DNA from: Hyphomicrobiales bacterium
GTDB taxonomy: Bacteria > Pseudomonadota > Alphaproteobacteria > Rhizobiales > Rhizobiaceae
Reading direction: 5' to 3'
Assembly (NCBI GenBank): GCA_900466875.1
Contig: UBNQ01000010.1
Span: forward strand, 21,733-85,732
Length of the DNA: 64,000 nt
Positions 25,278 through 34,706 of this stretch are shown here, one piece after another (within the stretch, counting starts at the first letter, position 1; each line of letters begins with the position of its first letter). The position numbers were made by a program, and so were the translations under genes. The notes under the pieces are model-generated. The model worked only from the letters and a program-made list of their open reading frames with translations, did not search any database and was not told where the DNA came from.

Positions 25278-25751
25278 TCAGCCGCGCCAGTAGAGAACGC
25301 AGACAAGCGTGAAGAGCCGCCGGGCGGTATCGAAGTCGACGCCGATCTTGCCGTCCAGCCGGTCCATCAGGGTCTGCGAACCTTCGTTGTGAATGCCGCG
25401 GCGGCCCATGTCGATCGCTTCGATCCGGGATGGCGTGGCGGTCTTGATCGCCTCGTAATAGCTCTCGCAGACCATGAAATAGTCCTTGATGATCCGCCGG
25501 AACGGCGTGAGCGACAGGATGTGGGTGGCGACATCCTGATCCGTTTCGGTCGTGATCGTCAGCACCAGCCGCGCATTGACCAGCGAAAGCCGAAGTTTGT
25601 AGGGCCCGCCCGCATGGCCGAGCGGCGTGAACGAGTTTTCCTCGACGAGATCGAAGATCGCGACCGCGCGCTCGTGCTCCACGTCAGGAGTGGACCGCCC
25701 GATCGAGTCGTCCAGAACGACATCGCAAAGACGAAACTCCCCGTGGGCCAT
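25278..25751 (-). CDS. UPF0262 family protein
   Basis: A 157-residue protein of the alphaproteobacterial UPF0262 family: [56 protein letters not shown]. No known activity and no membrane segment. It lies 3 bases after hisD and 1 base before the LMW phosphatase, so the three are almost certainly one operon. Confidence 0.9.
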   Translation of the reverse strand: MAHGEFRLCDVVLDDSIGRSTPDVEHERAVAIFDLVEENSFTPLGHAGGPYKLRLSLVNARLVLTITTETDQDVATHILSLTPFRRIIKDYFMVCESYYEAIKTATPSRIEAIDMGRRGIHNEGSQTLMDRLDGKIGVDFDTARRLFTLVCVLYWRG

Positions 25752-25754
25752 CCG

Positions 25755-27053
25755 TCAATCTCCGGGGTTAAGGCGAATGGCGACCGAACGGGCATGGCCG
25801 TCCAGGCCTTCGGATTTCGCCAGCGTGATCGCCGCCGGTGCAAGCTGCCGCAACTGTTCGGCGCCCAAGCACAGGATCGACGAGCGCTTGACGAAATCGA
25901 GCACGCCGAGGCCCGACGAGAACCGGGCGGAACGTGCCGTCGGCAGAACGTGGTTCGATCCGCCGACATAATCGCCGATCACCTCCGGCGTGTGGCGGCC
26001 GATGAAGATGGCGCCTGCATTGATAATGCCGGGCAGAAGCGCGTCCGGATCGGCAACAGCAAGCTCCAGATGTTCGGCAGCGATGCGATTGGCGAGCGGC
26101 AGGGACTTTTCGAAATTTTCGACCAGAATGACGGCGCCGAAATCGCGCCAGCTCGCGGTGGCGATCTGGCTGCGCGACAAGGTTTTCAGCTGCCGTTCGA
26201 CGGCAGCCTCGACCGCTCGGCCGAAATCGACGTCGTCGGTCATCAGGATCGACTGGGCGCCGGCATCGTGTTCGGCCTGGGCCAGAAGATCGGCGGCGAT
26301 CCAGTCCGGATCGTTTTCCCGGTCGGCGATGACGAGAACTTCGGACGGTCCGGCAATCATGTCGATGCCGACCGTGCCGAACACCTGGCGCTTGGCGGCG
26401 GCCACATAGGCATTGCCGGGGCCGACGATCTTGGCAACTGGCGCAATCGTCTGGGTGCCATAGGCAAGCGCCGCGACGGCCTGAGCACCCCCGACGCGGT
26501 AGATTTCGGTGACGCCGGCGATGCGGGCAGCAGCCAGCACGGCCGGATTGATCTCGCCGCCGCCGGCCGGCACGACCATCACGACGCGCGGCACGCCGGC
26601 AACCCTGGCCGGCACGGCATTCATCAGGACGGAGCTTGGGTAGCTTGCGGTACCGCCCGGCACGTAAAGACCGACGGCTTCGATCGCCGTCCAACGGGAA
26701 CCCAGGCCGACGCCGATCGCATCCTCGTAGATGTCGTCCTTCGGCATCTGGCGGGCATGGTGTTTTTCGATACGCCCGGCGGCAAATTTCAGCGCGTCGA
26801 TGACGGCCGGATCGGTAGCGGCGAAGGCGTCATCGACTTCGTCTTCCGAAATGCGAATACCGGTCTTCGCCAGATCGACGCCGTCGAAACGCGAGGAATA
26901 ATCGATCAGTGCGGCATCGCCGCGGGCGCGCACGTCGTCGATGATGGCCTTGACCACGGCATTGACGTCTTCCGAGACCTCGCGTTTGGTCGACAGAAAC
27001 GCCTTGAACTGCGCTTCGAAATCATCGGATGTCTGTTCAAGCCAGAGTGCCAC
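25755..27053 (-). CDS. hisD: Histidinol dehydrogenase
   Basis: A 432-residue zinc enzyme oxidising L-histidinol to L-histidine in two NAD-dependent steps. Family blocks are present in order: AVGLYVPGGTASYPSSVLMN, VAALAYGTQTIAPVAKIVGP, GIDMIAGPSEVLVIAD, LLAQAEHDAGAQSILMT (zinc-site Gln and His) and IAAEHLEL. Length is typical. It heads a minus-strand group with UPF0262 and an LMW phosphatase. Confidence 0.97.
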   Translation of the reverse strand: MALWLEQTSDDFEAQFKAFLSTKREVSEDVNAVVKAIIDDVRARGDAALIDYSSRFDGVDLAKTGIRISEDEVDDAFAATDPAVIDALKFAAGRIEKHHARQMPKDDIYEDAIGVGLGSRWTAIEAVGLYVPGGTASYPSSVLMNAVPARVAGVPRVVMVVPAGGGEINPAVLAAARIAGVTEIYRVGGAQAVAALAYGTQTIAPVAKIVGPGNAYVAAAKRQVFGTVGIDMIAGPSEVLVIADRENDPDWIAADLLAQAEHDAGAQSILMTDDVDFGRAVEAAVERQLKTLSRSQIATASWRDFGAVILVENFEKSLPLANRIAAEHLELAVADPDALLPGIINAGAIFIGRHTPEVIGDYVGGSNHVLPTARSARFSSGLGVLDFVKRSSILCLGAEQLRQLAPAAITLAKSEGLDGHARSVAIRLNPGD

Positions 27054-27108
27054 GCGGGTCGTCCTTCCAGGTCCATGCCGTCAATAGGCCGGACACACCC
27101 ACATGTCG

Positions 27109-27540
27109 TCAGGGATGGCGCGGCCTTGTTGGGGTTTCCCACGCGCCGCCGATATCTGCAAGTGCGACTTCAATGCATTCGACATCCAATTCGATCGCAG
27201 CTTTGCCGGAAAGCACCAGTTCGATCGTGCCGTCAGGGCCGTCGCCTTTCTGGGCAAAACGGATTGCCAGAAGCGACATCACGTCTTCCTTGCGGGCGCG
27301 ATTGATGCCGTTGGAGCGAACGGCTTCCACCCGCTTCAGCACAAGCGCTGCGCGATGGCGTTCAAAGCCTTTTCGCCTGCCTTCCGCGGCGGCCCAGTCG
27401 AAGCGGTTTGCAGCAAGCGAAAATGCCTTCTCCGAGGCCGACCAGTGCAGATCGCCTACCTTGAATACCGCATCCTGCATATGGGCGGATACGACGCCCA
27501 GATCATCCGTATCGAGAGCCAGAAGCTTCAGCTCGGTCAT
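27109..27540 (-). CDS. DUF2948 family protein
   Basis: A 143-residue protein starting MTELKLLALDTDDLGVVSAH, with AVFKVGDLHW and RFDWAAAEGRRKGFERHRAAL, the profile of DUF2948, an alphaproteobacterial family of unknown function usually located next to hisD. The internal ATG at 27540 is used because it matches the family start; the frame opens at 27585. The gap to hisD is 55 bases. Confidence 0.88.
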   Translation of the reverse strand: MTELKLLALDTDDLGVVSAHMQDAVFKVGDLHWSASEKAFSLAANRFDWAAAEGRRKGFERHRAALVLKRVEAVRSNGINRARKEDVMSLLAIRFAQKGDGPDGTIELVLSGKAAIELDVECIEVALADIGGAWETPTRPRHP

Positions 27541-27683
27541 GCGTCTCGTCCATCCTTGCACCGCCTTGCGCGGCTGTTGTTCCATTATCAGGAGATAGGA
27601 TGGGCGATTGCGCTAAGCAACCGCATCGGCGCACTCTTCGCCGCAATCGGTGGGATTAGAGGGGATTTCTGCAGGCGGGCGCC

Positions 27684-27944
27684 TCAGGTCGGATCCGCGA
27701 GAACTGTTTCGCGACCTGAAGGCCTCAATGCCCGGTTGGTCTTGACGATCGTGTGGATGAGCGCGTCGTCATCGCGGATACCCAGCTGATAGAACCGGAT
27801 CGCCATGGCCGCCAGCCGTTCGGCCGCAGGGTCATGACGCGACATGCAGGCGATATAGCGTGCCGTCTCGAAGATCGTCTGCAACCGCTCCAGTTCGTCG
27901 GGGCCGATCGGTTCGTATGCTGCTGCGGTACTGGACATGTTCAT
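27684..27944 (-). CDS. Conserved small protein of unknown function
   Basis: An 86-residue soluble, helix-rich protein: GPDELERLQTIFETARYIAC, RHDPAAERLAAMAIRFYQLG, DDDALIHTIVKTNRALRP. It has the look of a compact conserved rhizobial protein rather than a chance frame, with a start preceded by CAAGGGATGAAC. No function can be given. Confidence 0.6.
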   Translation of the reverse strand: MNMSSTAAAYEPIGPDELERLQTIFETARYIACMSRHDPAAERLAAMAIRFYQLGIRDDDALIHTIVKTNRALRPSGRETVLADPT

Positions 27945-28140
27945 CCCTTGCTTCCCCCAAGGATCATTCTTTTAGCTTAATCTAATAAATGAGCTTTTCT
28001 CGCGGATGGGAAAGCGACAATGCGAGATGGCGTTAGCAGAGGGTAAATGCCGGCCCAACGCGACCTTGTCCGACGCGTGGGTGAGTGCCTAGATAAGGAG
28101 GGCAGGGGCGGCGCAGGCTGCCAGTCAGGCGGCAGGGAAT

Positions 28141-28689
28141 ATGGACCGGAGTTTCTTTGAACGCGAGGCCATGATCGTGGCGCCTGAACTGATCGGCGTT
28201 GAGCTTTATCTCGGTGGGGCCGGCGGCATCATCATCGAGACGGAGGCTTATGAGCCCGATGATCCCGCCTCGCACAGTTTTCGCGGCCAGACCATCAGAA
28301 ACCGCAGCATGTTCGGCCCGGCCGGTCATGCCTATGTCTATCGTTCCTACGGTATTCACTGGTGCCTGAATTTCGTCTGCCGGCCAGGAAGTGCCGTGCT
28401 GATCCGTGCGGTCCAACCGCTTTCGGGACTGCAGGAGATGGAACTTCGCCGGGGCCGCAACGACCCTCTGCTTTTGTGTTCAGGCCCGGGCCGGCTATGC
28501 CAGGCGCTCGGCATCACCATCGCTCATGACGGGGTGTCGCTGTTCGAGGAACCGTTCAGCCTGAAAGCATCCGCAGGGCCGGCCCTCGTTTCGACCGGCC
28601 CCCGCATCGGTATTTCGCAAGCCATGGACCATCCCTGGCGCTTCGGCCTTGAGGGATCGGTCTATGTCAGCAAACGCTTTCCTGGCTGA
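28141..28689 (+). CDS. DNA-3-methyladenine glycosylase (AAG/MPG family)
   Basis: A 182-residue base-excision repair enzyme removing alkylated purines. Family blocks: LIGVELYLGGAGGIIIETEAY (catalytic Glu region), DDPASHSFRGQTIRN, MFGPAGHAYVYRSYGIHWCLN and GPGRLCQALGI. Complete. It is the only plus-strand gene in this part and ends 5 bases from the convergent bcsB. Confidence 0.94.
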   Translation: MDRSFFEREAMIVAPELIGVELYLGGAGGIIIETEAYEPDDPASHSFRGQTIRNRSMFGPAGHAYVYRSYGIHWCLNFVCRPGSAVLIRAVQPLSGLQEMELRRGRNDPLLLCSGPGRLCQALGITIAHDGVSLFEEPFSLKASAGPALVSTGPRIGISQAMDHPWRFGLEGSVYVSKRFPG

Positions 28690-28694
28690 ACAAT

Positions 28695-31199
28695 TCAGCG
28701 GCGCCCGAGCAGGCTGAGCAGTCCGCCGGTCGCAAGCCCGAGCAGCACGCTGCCGGCCGCCAGAAGCAGGGCGTAGGACATAATATTGTCCGACAACCAG
28801 TTCGCGGTAATCAGCCTTGCATTGCTGAAGCTCAGATCCTGCGTCGGCATGAAGCGGAACCAGCTGACCGGGACACTGCCCATATCGTCCTCCGCACCGC
28901 TGTAGACGGCGATGCGACCGCTCATCTTTTCCCATTCCGCACGGCTGGAAATCTCTCGCATGCCTTCGTCGAGCTGAGTGCTGTCGGGGGCAAGGACTGC
29001 CGTCCAGGTTCCCTGTCCTGTCGGATCGCTTTCCTGTGCAACGATGAGATGCGCCGATTTCGGCGGCTTGTAGAGTTCGTCGGTCGGCGGCGCGAAGCGC
29101 AGGGCGGAAAGCGACAGGTCGTAATTGTCCTTTGCCCAGCCGCTCAGTTCCTCGAATTGCCGGCTGACGAAATTGCTGGTGGAGCGCTGCTGCCAGTCCT
29201 GCAGGCTGATGCTGGGAGGCGTCACCGTCTGGGGCGTGATCTCCGGGCTCCAGCTGTTGCGGCTGTCCTGATCGATCTTCAGCTGTGAGAGGACATTGAG
29301 CGGCATTTCCGAAATGCCGCCGACGAAGATCGCATTGCGCTCCGCCATACGGGCGGCCGACATGGTCACGTTGAGCGGGATCACCCGATGTGATGCGCTG
29401 GCGATCTTGCCGGCAAAGGTGGCGGCGGCCGAAAGCGTCGGCTCGTCGATCCGACCCAGGAACAGTGAGACCGGCTCCTGGCCCATGAAGTACGGAAAGC
29501 CGATGCCGGCCGTGGCGGCGACGTTCGGAACCTGCGCAATGCGGGCAAAGTCCGGCATGTGGAACTGCGACGTGCCGAAGATCGCAAAACGTGGTTTTTC
29601 TTCGCTGCTCGCGCCGGGCGCGCAGGATGCGTCGGAGGCGGTACGCAATGCGGCTTCCACGGTGATCGTGTTGACGCCCGGCCGGAAATGCCGGAGCGTC
29701 AGTTTGATCGGAAGATGCCGCAGGACTGCACCGCCTGCCGACGTGATCGGCACGGTGGAGGCGATATTGCCGTTGACGAAGATGTCGAGATGGCTGCCCG
29801 GCAGGATGTCCGACGTATAGGCGGCATCCAGCAGGATGCGGGCCTCGCCATAGGCATTGGCGTAGAAATCCGCCGGCACGCCGATCGTGAAGCTGGTTCT
29901 GAACAGACGGCCGGTGAATTCCTGGCTGCTGACGCCGAGCGCCGAGAAGTCGAGCACAGTATCGGAAAACAGCAGCGGCGTGTCCATGCCGTGCCAGTTT
30001 TCAGTCGAAAGCGTGTTGAGCCTTTGTGTCGAGCGCCCGTCGAGTGAGGCGACGAAACTGTCGATCAGGCCGTCGATCGAAGGCCAGCTCGGGCCGGAAA
30101 GCACGAGAGAAGAAACGCCGTTGCTGCGGGGATAGTCGACGAAGCTTGCGGCCGCAGAACTGTTGCCCGAAGCGGACATGCTCGGAATCACCGCCCTGAG
30201 TTCATCACTCGTGCCGATGAAGACGGCGACCTCGCCGGGGTGGATCTCGCCATCCGCCTGCCGGCTGAAGGTGAACGACTGGTTTGGCATTCCGGTCAGC
30301 AGGGCAAGCCCCTGGGCGAGCCGCATCAGCGTGTCGGTCGCGCCGAGCTGGTCGAGGGCCGGCGCGATGATCCTGAAGCGGGTATTGCCCTTGCCATCCA
30401 CACCGATGGCTCTGAGATCGTCCAGCGTGCCGAGGCGCCGGTCGTTGGCGCCGTCGAAGGACAGATAGGTTTTGGAAGGATCGACATCCGTCCACAGTTC
30501 GTAGGTGGATTCGATCGTGCAGTCGGTGCGATGCCGCTGGCTGGTGCCGAAGCGCACCATGTTGCCGCCCGCCTTGAGCAGTCCGGCCGGGATCTCGAAG
30601 ATCCGTTCGGAAGGCTGCTCGGCCGAAGCGATCGTTTCGGCGGCAACGACCACGTCGTTGATCGTGATGGTGAGCTTCGAGGTTTCCGGCGCGACGAAGA
30701 TCGAGTTCTGGTAGGCGACATTCAGCCTTGCCGCACGACCCGCCTGATCGGCGGTCAGATAGACAGACCAGGAGCGCTGTTCCATCTCGCCGTTCAGGCG
30801 CATGTCCGCGAACGGCAAGAGGTAACGACGCGTCTGGTCGACGGTGCTGGTCGCGGCTGTCTGCGCCGGCTGGGTCGATGCCGACGAGGGCGCGGATGAC
30901 GGAGGCTGGGCGCTCCATTGCGTCGGCGCGGTCTGTTGTGACGGCGGTGCGACCGGCCTTGCGATCGGCGGCGTTGTGGGGGCTGACGGAGCCTGGCTCG
31001 TCGGCGCGGGCTGAACTGGTGGCGCAATCGGCACGGGATTGACGGGCACGGGCGCGCGGGCGGGCGGAGCAGGCGGCGGTGTTTCCTGAATGCCCCGGTC
31101 ACGGCGTTCCGTGCCCATGTCGAACGGCGATGAGCCTTGCTGCGCGACGGCCGGAGCGGCGGTGCAGGCGAGGAGGGCGAGGACGATGAGTTTGTTCAT
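28695..31199 (-). CDS. bcsB: Cellulose synthase periplasmic subunit BcsB
   Basis: An 834-residue periplasmic protein anchored by a C-terminal helix (SYALLLAAGSVLLGLATGGLLSLLGRR). The N-terminus MNKLIVLALLACTAAPAVAQ is a signal peptide, which supports the start at 31199 over a longer frame. A Pro/Ala/Gln-rich linker covers about residues 30-115, followed by carbohydrate-binding and flavodoxin-like repeats (TIESTYELWTD, GQEPVSLFLG). BcsB guides the nascent glucan from BcsA across the periplasm and is needed for catalysis. It lies 11 bases downstream of bcsA in the same operon. Confidence 0.93.
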   Translation of the reverse strand: MNKLIVLALLACTAAPAVAQQGSSPFDMGTERRDRGIQETPPPAPPARAPVPVNPVPIAPPVQPAPTSQAPSAPTTPPIARPVAPPSQQTAPTQWSAQPPSSAPSSASTQPAQTAATSTVDQTRRYLLPFADMRLNGEMEQRSWSVYLTADQAGRAARLNVAYQNSIFVAPETSKLTITINDVVVAAETIASAEQPSERIFEIPAGLLKAGGNMVRFGTSQRHRTDCTIESTYELWTDVDPSKTYLSFDGANDRRLGTLDDLRAIGVDGKGNTRFRIIAPALDQLGATDTLMRLAQGLALLTGMPNQSFTFSRQADGEIHPGEVAVFIGTSDELRAVIPSMSASGNSSAAASFVDYPRSNGVSSLVLSGPSWPSIDGLIDSFVASLDGRSTQRLNTLSTENWHGMDTPLLFSDTVLDFSALGVSSQEFTGRLFRTSFTIGVPADFYANAYGEARILLDAAYTSDILPGSHLDIFVNGNIASTVPITSAGGAVLRHLPIKLTLRHFRPGVNTITVEAALRTASDASCAPGASSEEKPRFAIFGTSQFHMPDFARIAQVPNVAATAGIGFPYFMGQEPVSLFLGRIDEPTLSAAATFAGKIASASHRVIPLNVTMSAARMAERNAIFVGGISEMPLNVLSQLKIDQDSRNSWSPEITPQTVTPPSISLQDWQQRSTSNFVSRQFEELSGWAKDNYDLSLSALRFAPPTDELYKPPKSAHLIVAQESDPTGQGTWTAVLAPDSTQLDEGMREISSRAEWEKMSGRIAVYSGAEDDMGSVPVSWFRFMPTQDLSFSNARLITANWLSDNIMSYALLLAAGSVLLGLATGGLLSLLGRR

Positions 31200-31210
31200 G
31201 GGACTCGCTC

Positions 31211-33388
31211 CTAGCCTTTCTCTGCGCCGCGGGACTTGCCGAGGTCGCGCATCAGGTAACCGAGACCGCGGCTCGTCTGGTAGACGGAGAGCCACAGGAA
31301 CCACAACGTGCCGCGGAACAGACCCGGATTTTTCCGCCGGGCGGTCTGGAACTGGGTCCATTGCGCCGAATTGGCGAACATCAGGTCGGCGATCAGCCGA
31401 TGATCAAGAGCCTTCTGCGGCACGTAGCGGCAGCCGACCGACGTCACATCGCCGGTGCGGTCGAAATTGCGGATATCGACCGGCAATTCGCTGATCGGCA
31501 GATCGCTGAACGGCTGGAAGCGGATATGACCGATCGTATCCTTGGCGATACCCGTCGCGCCCTCGGTGTAAACCTCAAGCTGGGCTCCATGCACCGAGAC
31601 GTTGTTGATCGTTGCGGTGTACCATTTTCCATCGATGCCGAACTCGCAGCGCCGGCTGATCTTGACGCGACGCGAGGCCTGGCGTTCGCCGCGCTCGGAG
31701 ACAACGCCGAGGGCGCAGCCTGCGATGATGATGTTGAGCAGGTTCCAGCCGCCGACCACGAGCGTCACGTCGGCCTTGAATGGTTCGGTATAGAGTTTGT
31801 AGATGCTCATCGCGAAGGCGACGATCAGGATGAAGAAGATCACGAAGAAAGGCCGGCTGACTTCGGAAAGACGGCTGACCGAAACGGATTCGTCCTTGGC
31901 CGTTACCTTGAAGGTTGGCGAGCGCGGGTTGAGCATGACCGAGATGACGGCGGGCAAAAGATGCACCGTCTGCACATATTCATAAAGCTCGGAAATCCAC
32001 GGCCAGCGGAACGAACCGTAGAGATAGTTCTGCATCATCATGTTCACCGCCATATAGGTCAGCGAATAGACGAGGAATTCGCCGCCCGACGAGGTGAAGA
32101 TTTCCAGGTCGAAGAAGATGTAGAACAAGGGCGCGAAGAGGAAGATCGTCCGCGGGAAGGGAAACAGCCAGAACAGCGTCGACGACATGTAGCAGAGACG
32201 CTGCGCCAGCGAGAGGCCGCGTTTCAGCGGCGGAAAACGGAAGCGCAGGATCTGCATCATGCCCTGCGCCCAGCGCGAGCGCTGGCCGATGAAGCTGGCG
32301 AAGGTCGCTGGCTGCAGGCCGGCGATCAGCGGACGGTCAACATAGATGCTGTTCCAGCCGAGACCGTGCAGGTCGAGCGCCGTTTCGCAGTCCTCTGTAA
32401 TGCTGACGCCGGAAAAGCCGTTGGAGACCTCCAGCGCCTTGCGGTTCAACACGGCGGCCGAGCCGCAAAAGAAGGACGCGTTCCACTTGTCGAGACCACG
32501 CTGGATGATGCCGTAGAACATCTCGTTCTCGCTCGGCATCTTTTCGAAAGTCTGCAGGTTGCGTTCGACGGGATCCGGGTTGAGGAAGAAGTGCGGCGTC
32601 TGCGCGAGGAAGAGTTTGGCGTCCTTCTCGAAATAATGCACCGTTTCCAGTAGGAAGTCGCGCGTCGGCGCGTGGTCGGCGTCGAAGACGGCGATCAGGT
32701 CGCCCGTCGAATGGGCAAGCCCGTTGTTGAGGTTGCCGGCCTTGGCATGTTCGTTGCGCTCGCGGGTGAGGTAGTTCACCCCCATTTCCTCGCAGAGCTG
32801 CTTCAGTTTTTCGTGGCGGGCCTCGGCCGCACGCGCGTCGGCGACATTGCTTGCCTTGCGCTTCTGTATCGTGCCGCCGTCATCGAGCAGCCAGACGGTC
32901 AGCTTTTCCGGCGGATAGTCCATGTTGCGGGCAGCCGCCAGCGTATTGGCCAGAAGCTGTTCGTCTTCGTTATAGCTCGGCACGAAGACATCGACGGTCG
33001 GCAGGTTGTCGTCGCTGCTGGAGCGGCTGCTCGGACGCGCCGGTGGCAGCGGCATGGCGACGACAAACAGGCTGAGCGACAGCATCAACACGCTGTACAT
33101 CTCGGCCAGATAGACCAGCATGCCGGGAATGAAGTTTTCGAGCTGGTTGACCGGCGGCAGCGTGCTCGTCGTGCGCCAGTAGACATAACGCAGCACCATG
33201 CCTGTACCGAAGGCCAGCGCCACCAGTCGCCATTTCCCACCCACGTCCAGAAGCTTGATGATCGCCATGACGGTGACGATCAGGATGCTCGCGATCAGCT
33301 GCGTGCGCGTGTTGATCGGCAAGGTCACGAGCAGGATGATCATGACCGTGGCAATGGCCCAGATGAAGGCTGAATATAGTGTCCTCAT
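31211..33388 (-). CDS. bcsA: Cellulose synthase catalytic subunit BcsA (UDP-forming)
   Basis: A 725-residue membrane GT2 enzyme polymerising glucose from UDP-glucose. Catalytic residues are all visible: D169/D170 (WLLDDGGT), D236-A-D238 (VFDADHAP), the TED motif at 331-333 and QRSRW at 369-373. Several transmembrane helices surround the GT domain. A C-terminal PilZ domain keeps R568-x-x-x-R572 and N595-x-S-x-x-G600, so c-di-GMP activation is expected. Starts at ATG 33388, 40 bases after bcsN. Confidence 0.96.
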   Translation of the reverse strand: MRTLYSAFIWAIATVMIILLVTLPINTRTQLIASILIVTVMAIIKLLDVGGKWRLVALAFGTGMVLRYVYWRTTSTLPPVNQLENFIPGMLVYLAEMYSVLMLSLSLFVVAMPLPPARPSSRSSSDDNLPTVDVFVPSYNEDEQLLANTLAAARNMDYPPEKLTVWLLDDGGTIQKRKASNVADARAAEARHEKLKQLCEEMGVNYLTRERNEHAKAGNLNNGLAHSTGDLIAVFDADHAPTRDFLLETVHYFEKDAKLFLAQTPHFFLNPDPVERNLQTFEKMPSENEMFYGIIQRGLDKWNASFFCGSAAVLNRKALEVSNGFSGVSITEDCETALDLHGLGWNSIYVDRPLIAGLQPATFASFIGQRSRWAQGMMQILRFRFPPLKRGLSLAQRLCYMSSTLFWLFPFPRTIFLFAPLFYIFFDLEIFTSSGGEFLVYSLTYMAVNMMMQNYLYGSFRWPWISELYEYVQTVHLLPAVISVMLNPRSPTFKVTAKDESVSVSRLSEVSRPFFVIFFILIVAFAMSIYKLYTEPFKADVTLVVGGWNLLNIIIAGCALGVVSERGERQASRRVKISRRCEFGIDGKWYTATINNVSVHGAQLEVYTEGATGIAKDTIGHIRFQPFSDLPISELPVDIRNFDRTGDVTSVGCRYVPQKALDHRLIADLMFANSAQWTQFQTARRKNPGLFRGTLWFLWLSVYQTSRGLGYLMRDLGKSRGAEKG

Positions 33389-33428
33389 GGCGGACTACCT
33401 CGATGAGAGCCGGAGACGGACAACGGGA

Positions 33429-34448
33429 TCAGCGGCAGACAACGTCTGCTCCGTCGGTTGCCATGGTGCAGGATGGAGACGGTACGGTCACTCTTTGCGC
33501 GGCCGGTATCGTTGTGCCGGATGACGAAGCGGCGTAGCCGGCGGACGGACCGCCCGTCAGCGACGAGTAGCCGCTGCCGGAAGGAGACGGCACGCGCGGA
33601 CCACGGGGCTCAAGCTGGGGCTGCACGACCGGCGGCGGCGCCACGGCGCGCGGAGCCGGCTGGACACGGCGCACCTGCACCCGCGGCGCATAGGATGTCG
33701 TCTGGCGCGGCGGCAGTGTCTGGACGATCGGCTCGGCGGAAGCCGGACGCGGATAGATGGGCGCGCCCGTGGTCCCGACTGCGGAATTGAACTCGCGGTT
33801 CGCGCCGTAAGGATTCCAGCCGAGAGCATCGACCGAGGCGTTGATCGTGAAGTTGTACATCACTGAAAGAAGCTTTGCTTCGGTGGCATTCGCCTCGCAG
33901 GTCCGAAGCCGGATCTGGATCACGCCGTAATTGGCAAACGGCGTTCCCTGGTCGCGCGTGCGGATCTGCTGCCAGGCATAAAGACACAGATCGGAGCCCC
34001 TGCCGCGCCCGAAGGCATAACCGAAGGGACCATAGGCGTTCTGGACATAGAATTGCGACTTCGCCATCGCGACCCGCGGCAAGGCCTGGCGCATTTCGGA
34101 CGAAATGCGTCCCTCGGTGATCGAGGACATTCCTAGACTGTTGTCGGCGTGACGGTAGGCGCTTTCCGTGCCGAACAGCTGGACCTTCAGCATGTTCTGG
34201 CCGGGCGTGGAGGCATCGGTTCCCAGATGGATATCCTGGCTGATGGCGTTGTTGAAACGCCTTTCGATGATGCTGACGACGGCAGGTCCCGCCGGCGGCG
34301 GCATGACCATCGCCTGTTCTGGCGGCACGCTCTTTATGAAAGCCTCGGACTGGATCGGTTTTCCGGCACATGCGGTGAGGCCGAGTGCTGCAAGGCCGAC
34401 AAAAGCCGTCAATATCGAGCGGCAGCTCCATTGTGGCTGCAAGGTCAT
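33429..34448 (-). CDS. bcsN: Cellulose biosynthesis protein BcsN
   Basis: A 339-residue lipoprotein-like protein. The start at 34448 gives a signal sequence with lipobox LTAC and Cys27; upstream ATGs at 34466 and beyond add residues without family support. The middle part (FGTESAYRHADNSLGMSSIT, QNAYGPFGYAFGR, LYAWQQI) matches the BcsN family found in rhizobial (type III) cellulose operons. The C-terminal 110 residues are Pro/Ser-rich. It is first in the leftward operon bcsN-bcsA-bcsB and divergent from the TPR gene. Role unknown; probably an envelope accessory for fibre export or attachment. Confidence 0.85.
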   Translation of the reverse strand: MTLQPQWSCRSILTAFVGLAALGLTACAGKPIQSEAFIKSVPPEQAMVMPPPAGPAVVSIIERRFNNAISQDIHLGTDASTPGQNMLKVQLFGTESAYRHADNSLGMSSITEGRISSEMRQALPRVAMAKSQFYVQNAYGPFGYAFGRGRGSDLCLYAWQQIRTRDQGTPFANYGVIQIRLRTCEANATEAKLLSVMYNFTINASVDALGWNPYGANREFNSAVGTTGAPIYPRPASAEPIVQTLPPRQTTSYAPRVQVRRVQPAPRAVAPPPVVQPQLEPRGPRVPSPSGSGYSSLTGGPSAGYAASSSGTTIPAAQRVTVPSPSCTMATDGADVVCR

Positions 34449-34706
34449 AAAGTGTCTGTCCGTCATCGAAATCCAGTCCTGGGGCAGACACGCATTACTC
34501 ATTGCCCGCTTTCTGCGAGGTCGCCGGCCGTCATCTTTTCGATGCCTGCCGGTTCGAGTCACCTTTGTGTATTCGTGATTTCTTATTTACTGACGAAATC
34601 TAAATTGTTCGTTAACTATATGCCCTCATTCTTTAACCAATTGCTGTCAAATATGGCTTGTGTTCGCAGGCCGAAACGATCTGGACGGACAGGGACCGGG
34701 GTGCAA

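Noticed and set aside
24326-27305. Long plus-strand frames opposite infA, LMW phosphatase and hisD
   Set aside because: They are antisense shadows of recognised core genes, Arg/His/Asp-rich and without family signatures.
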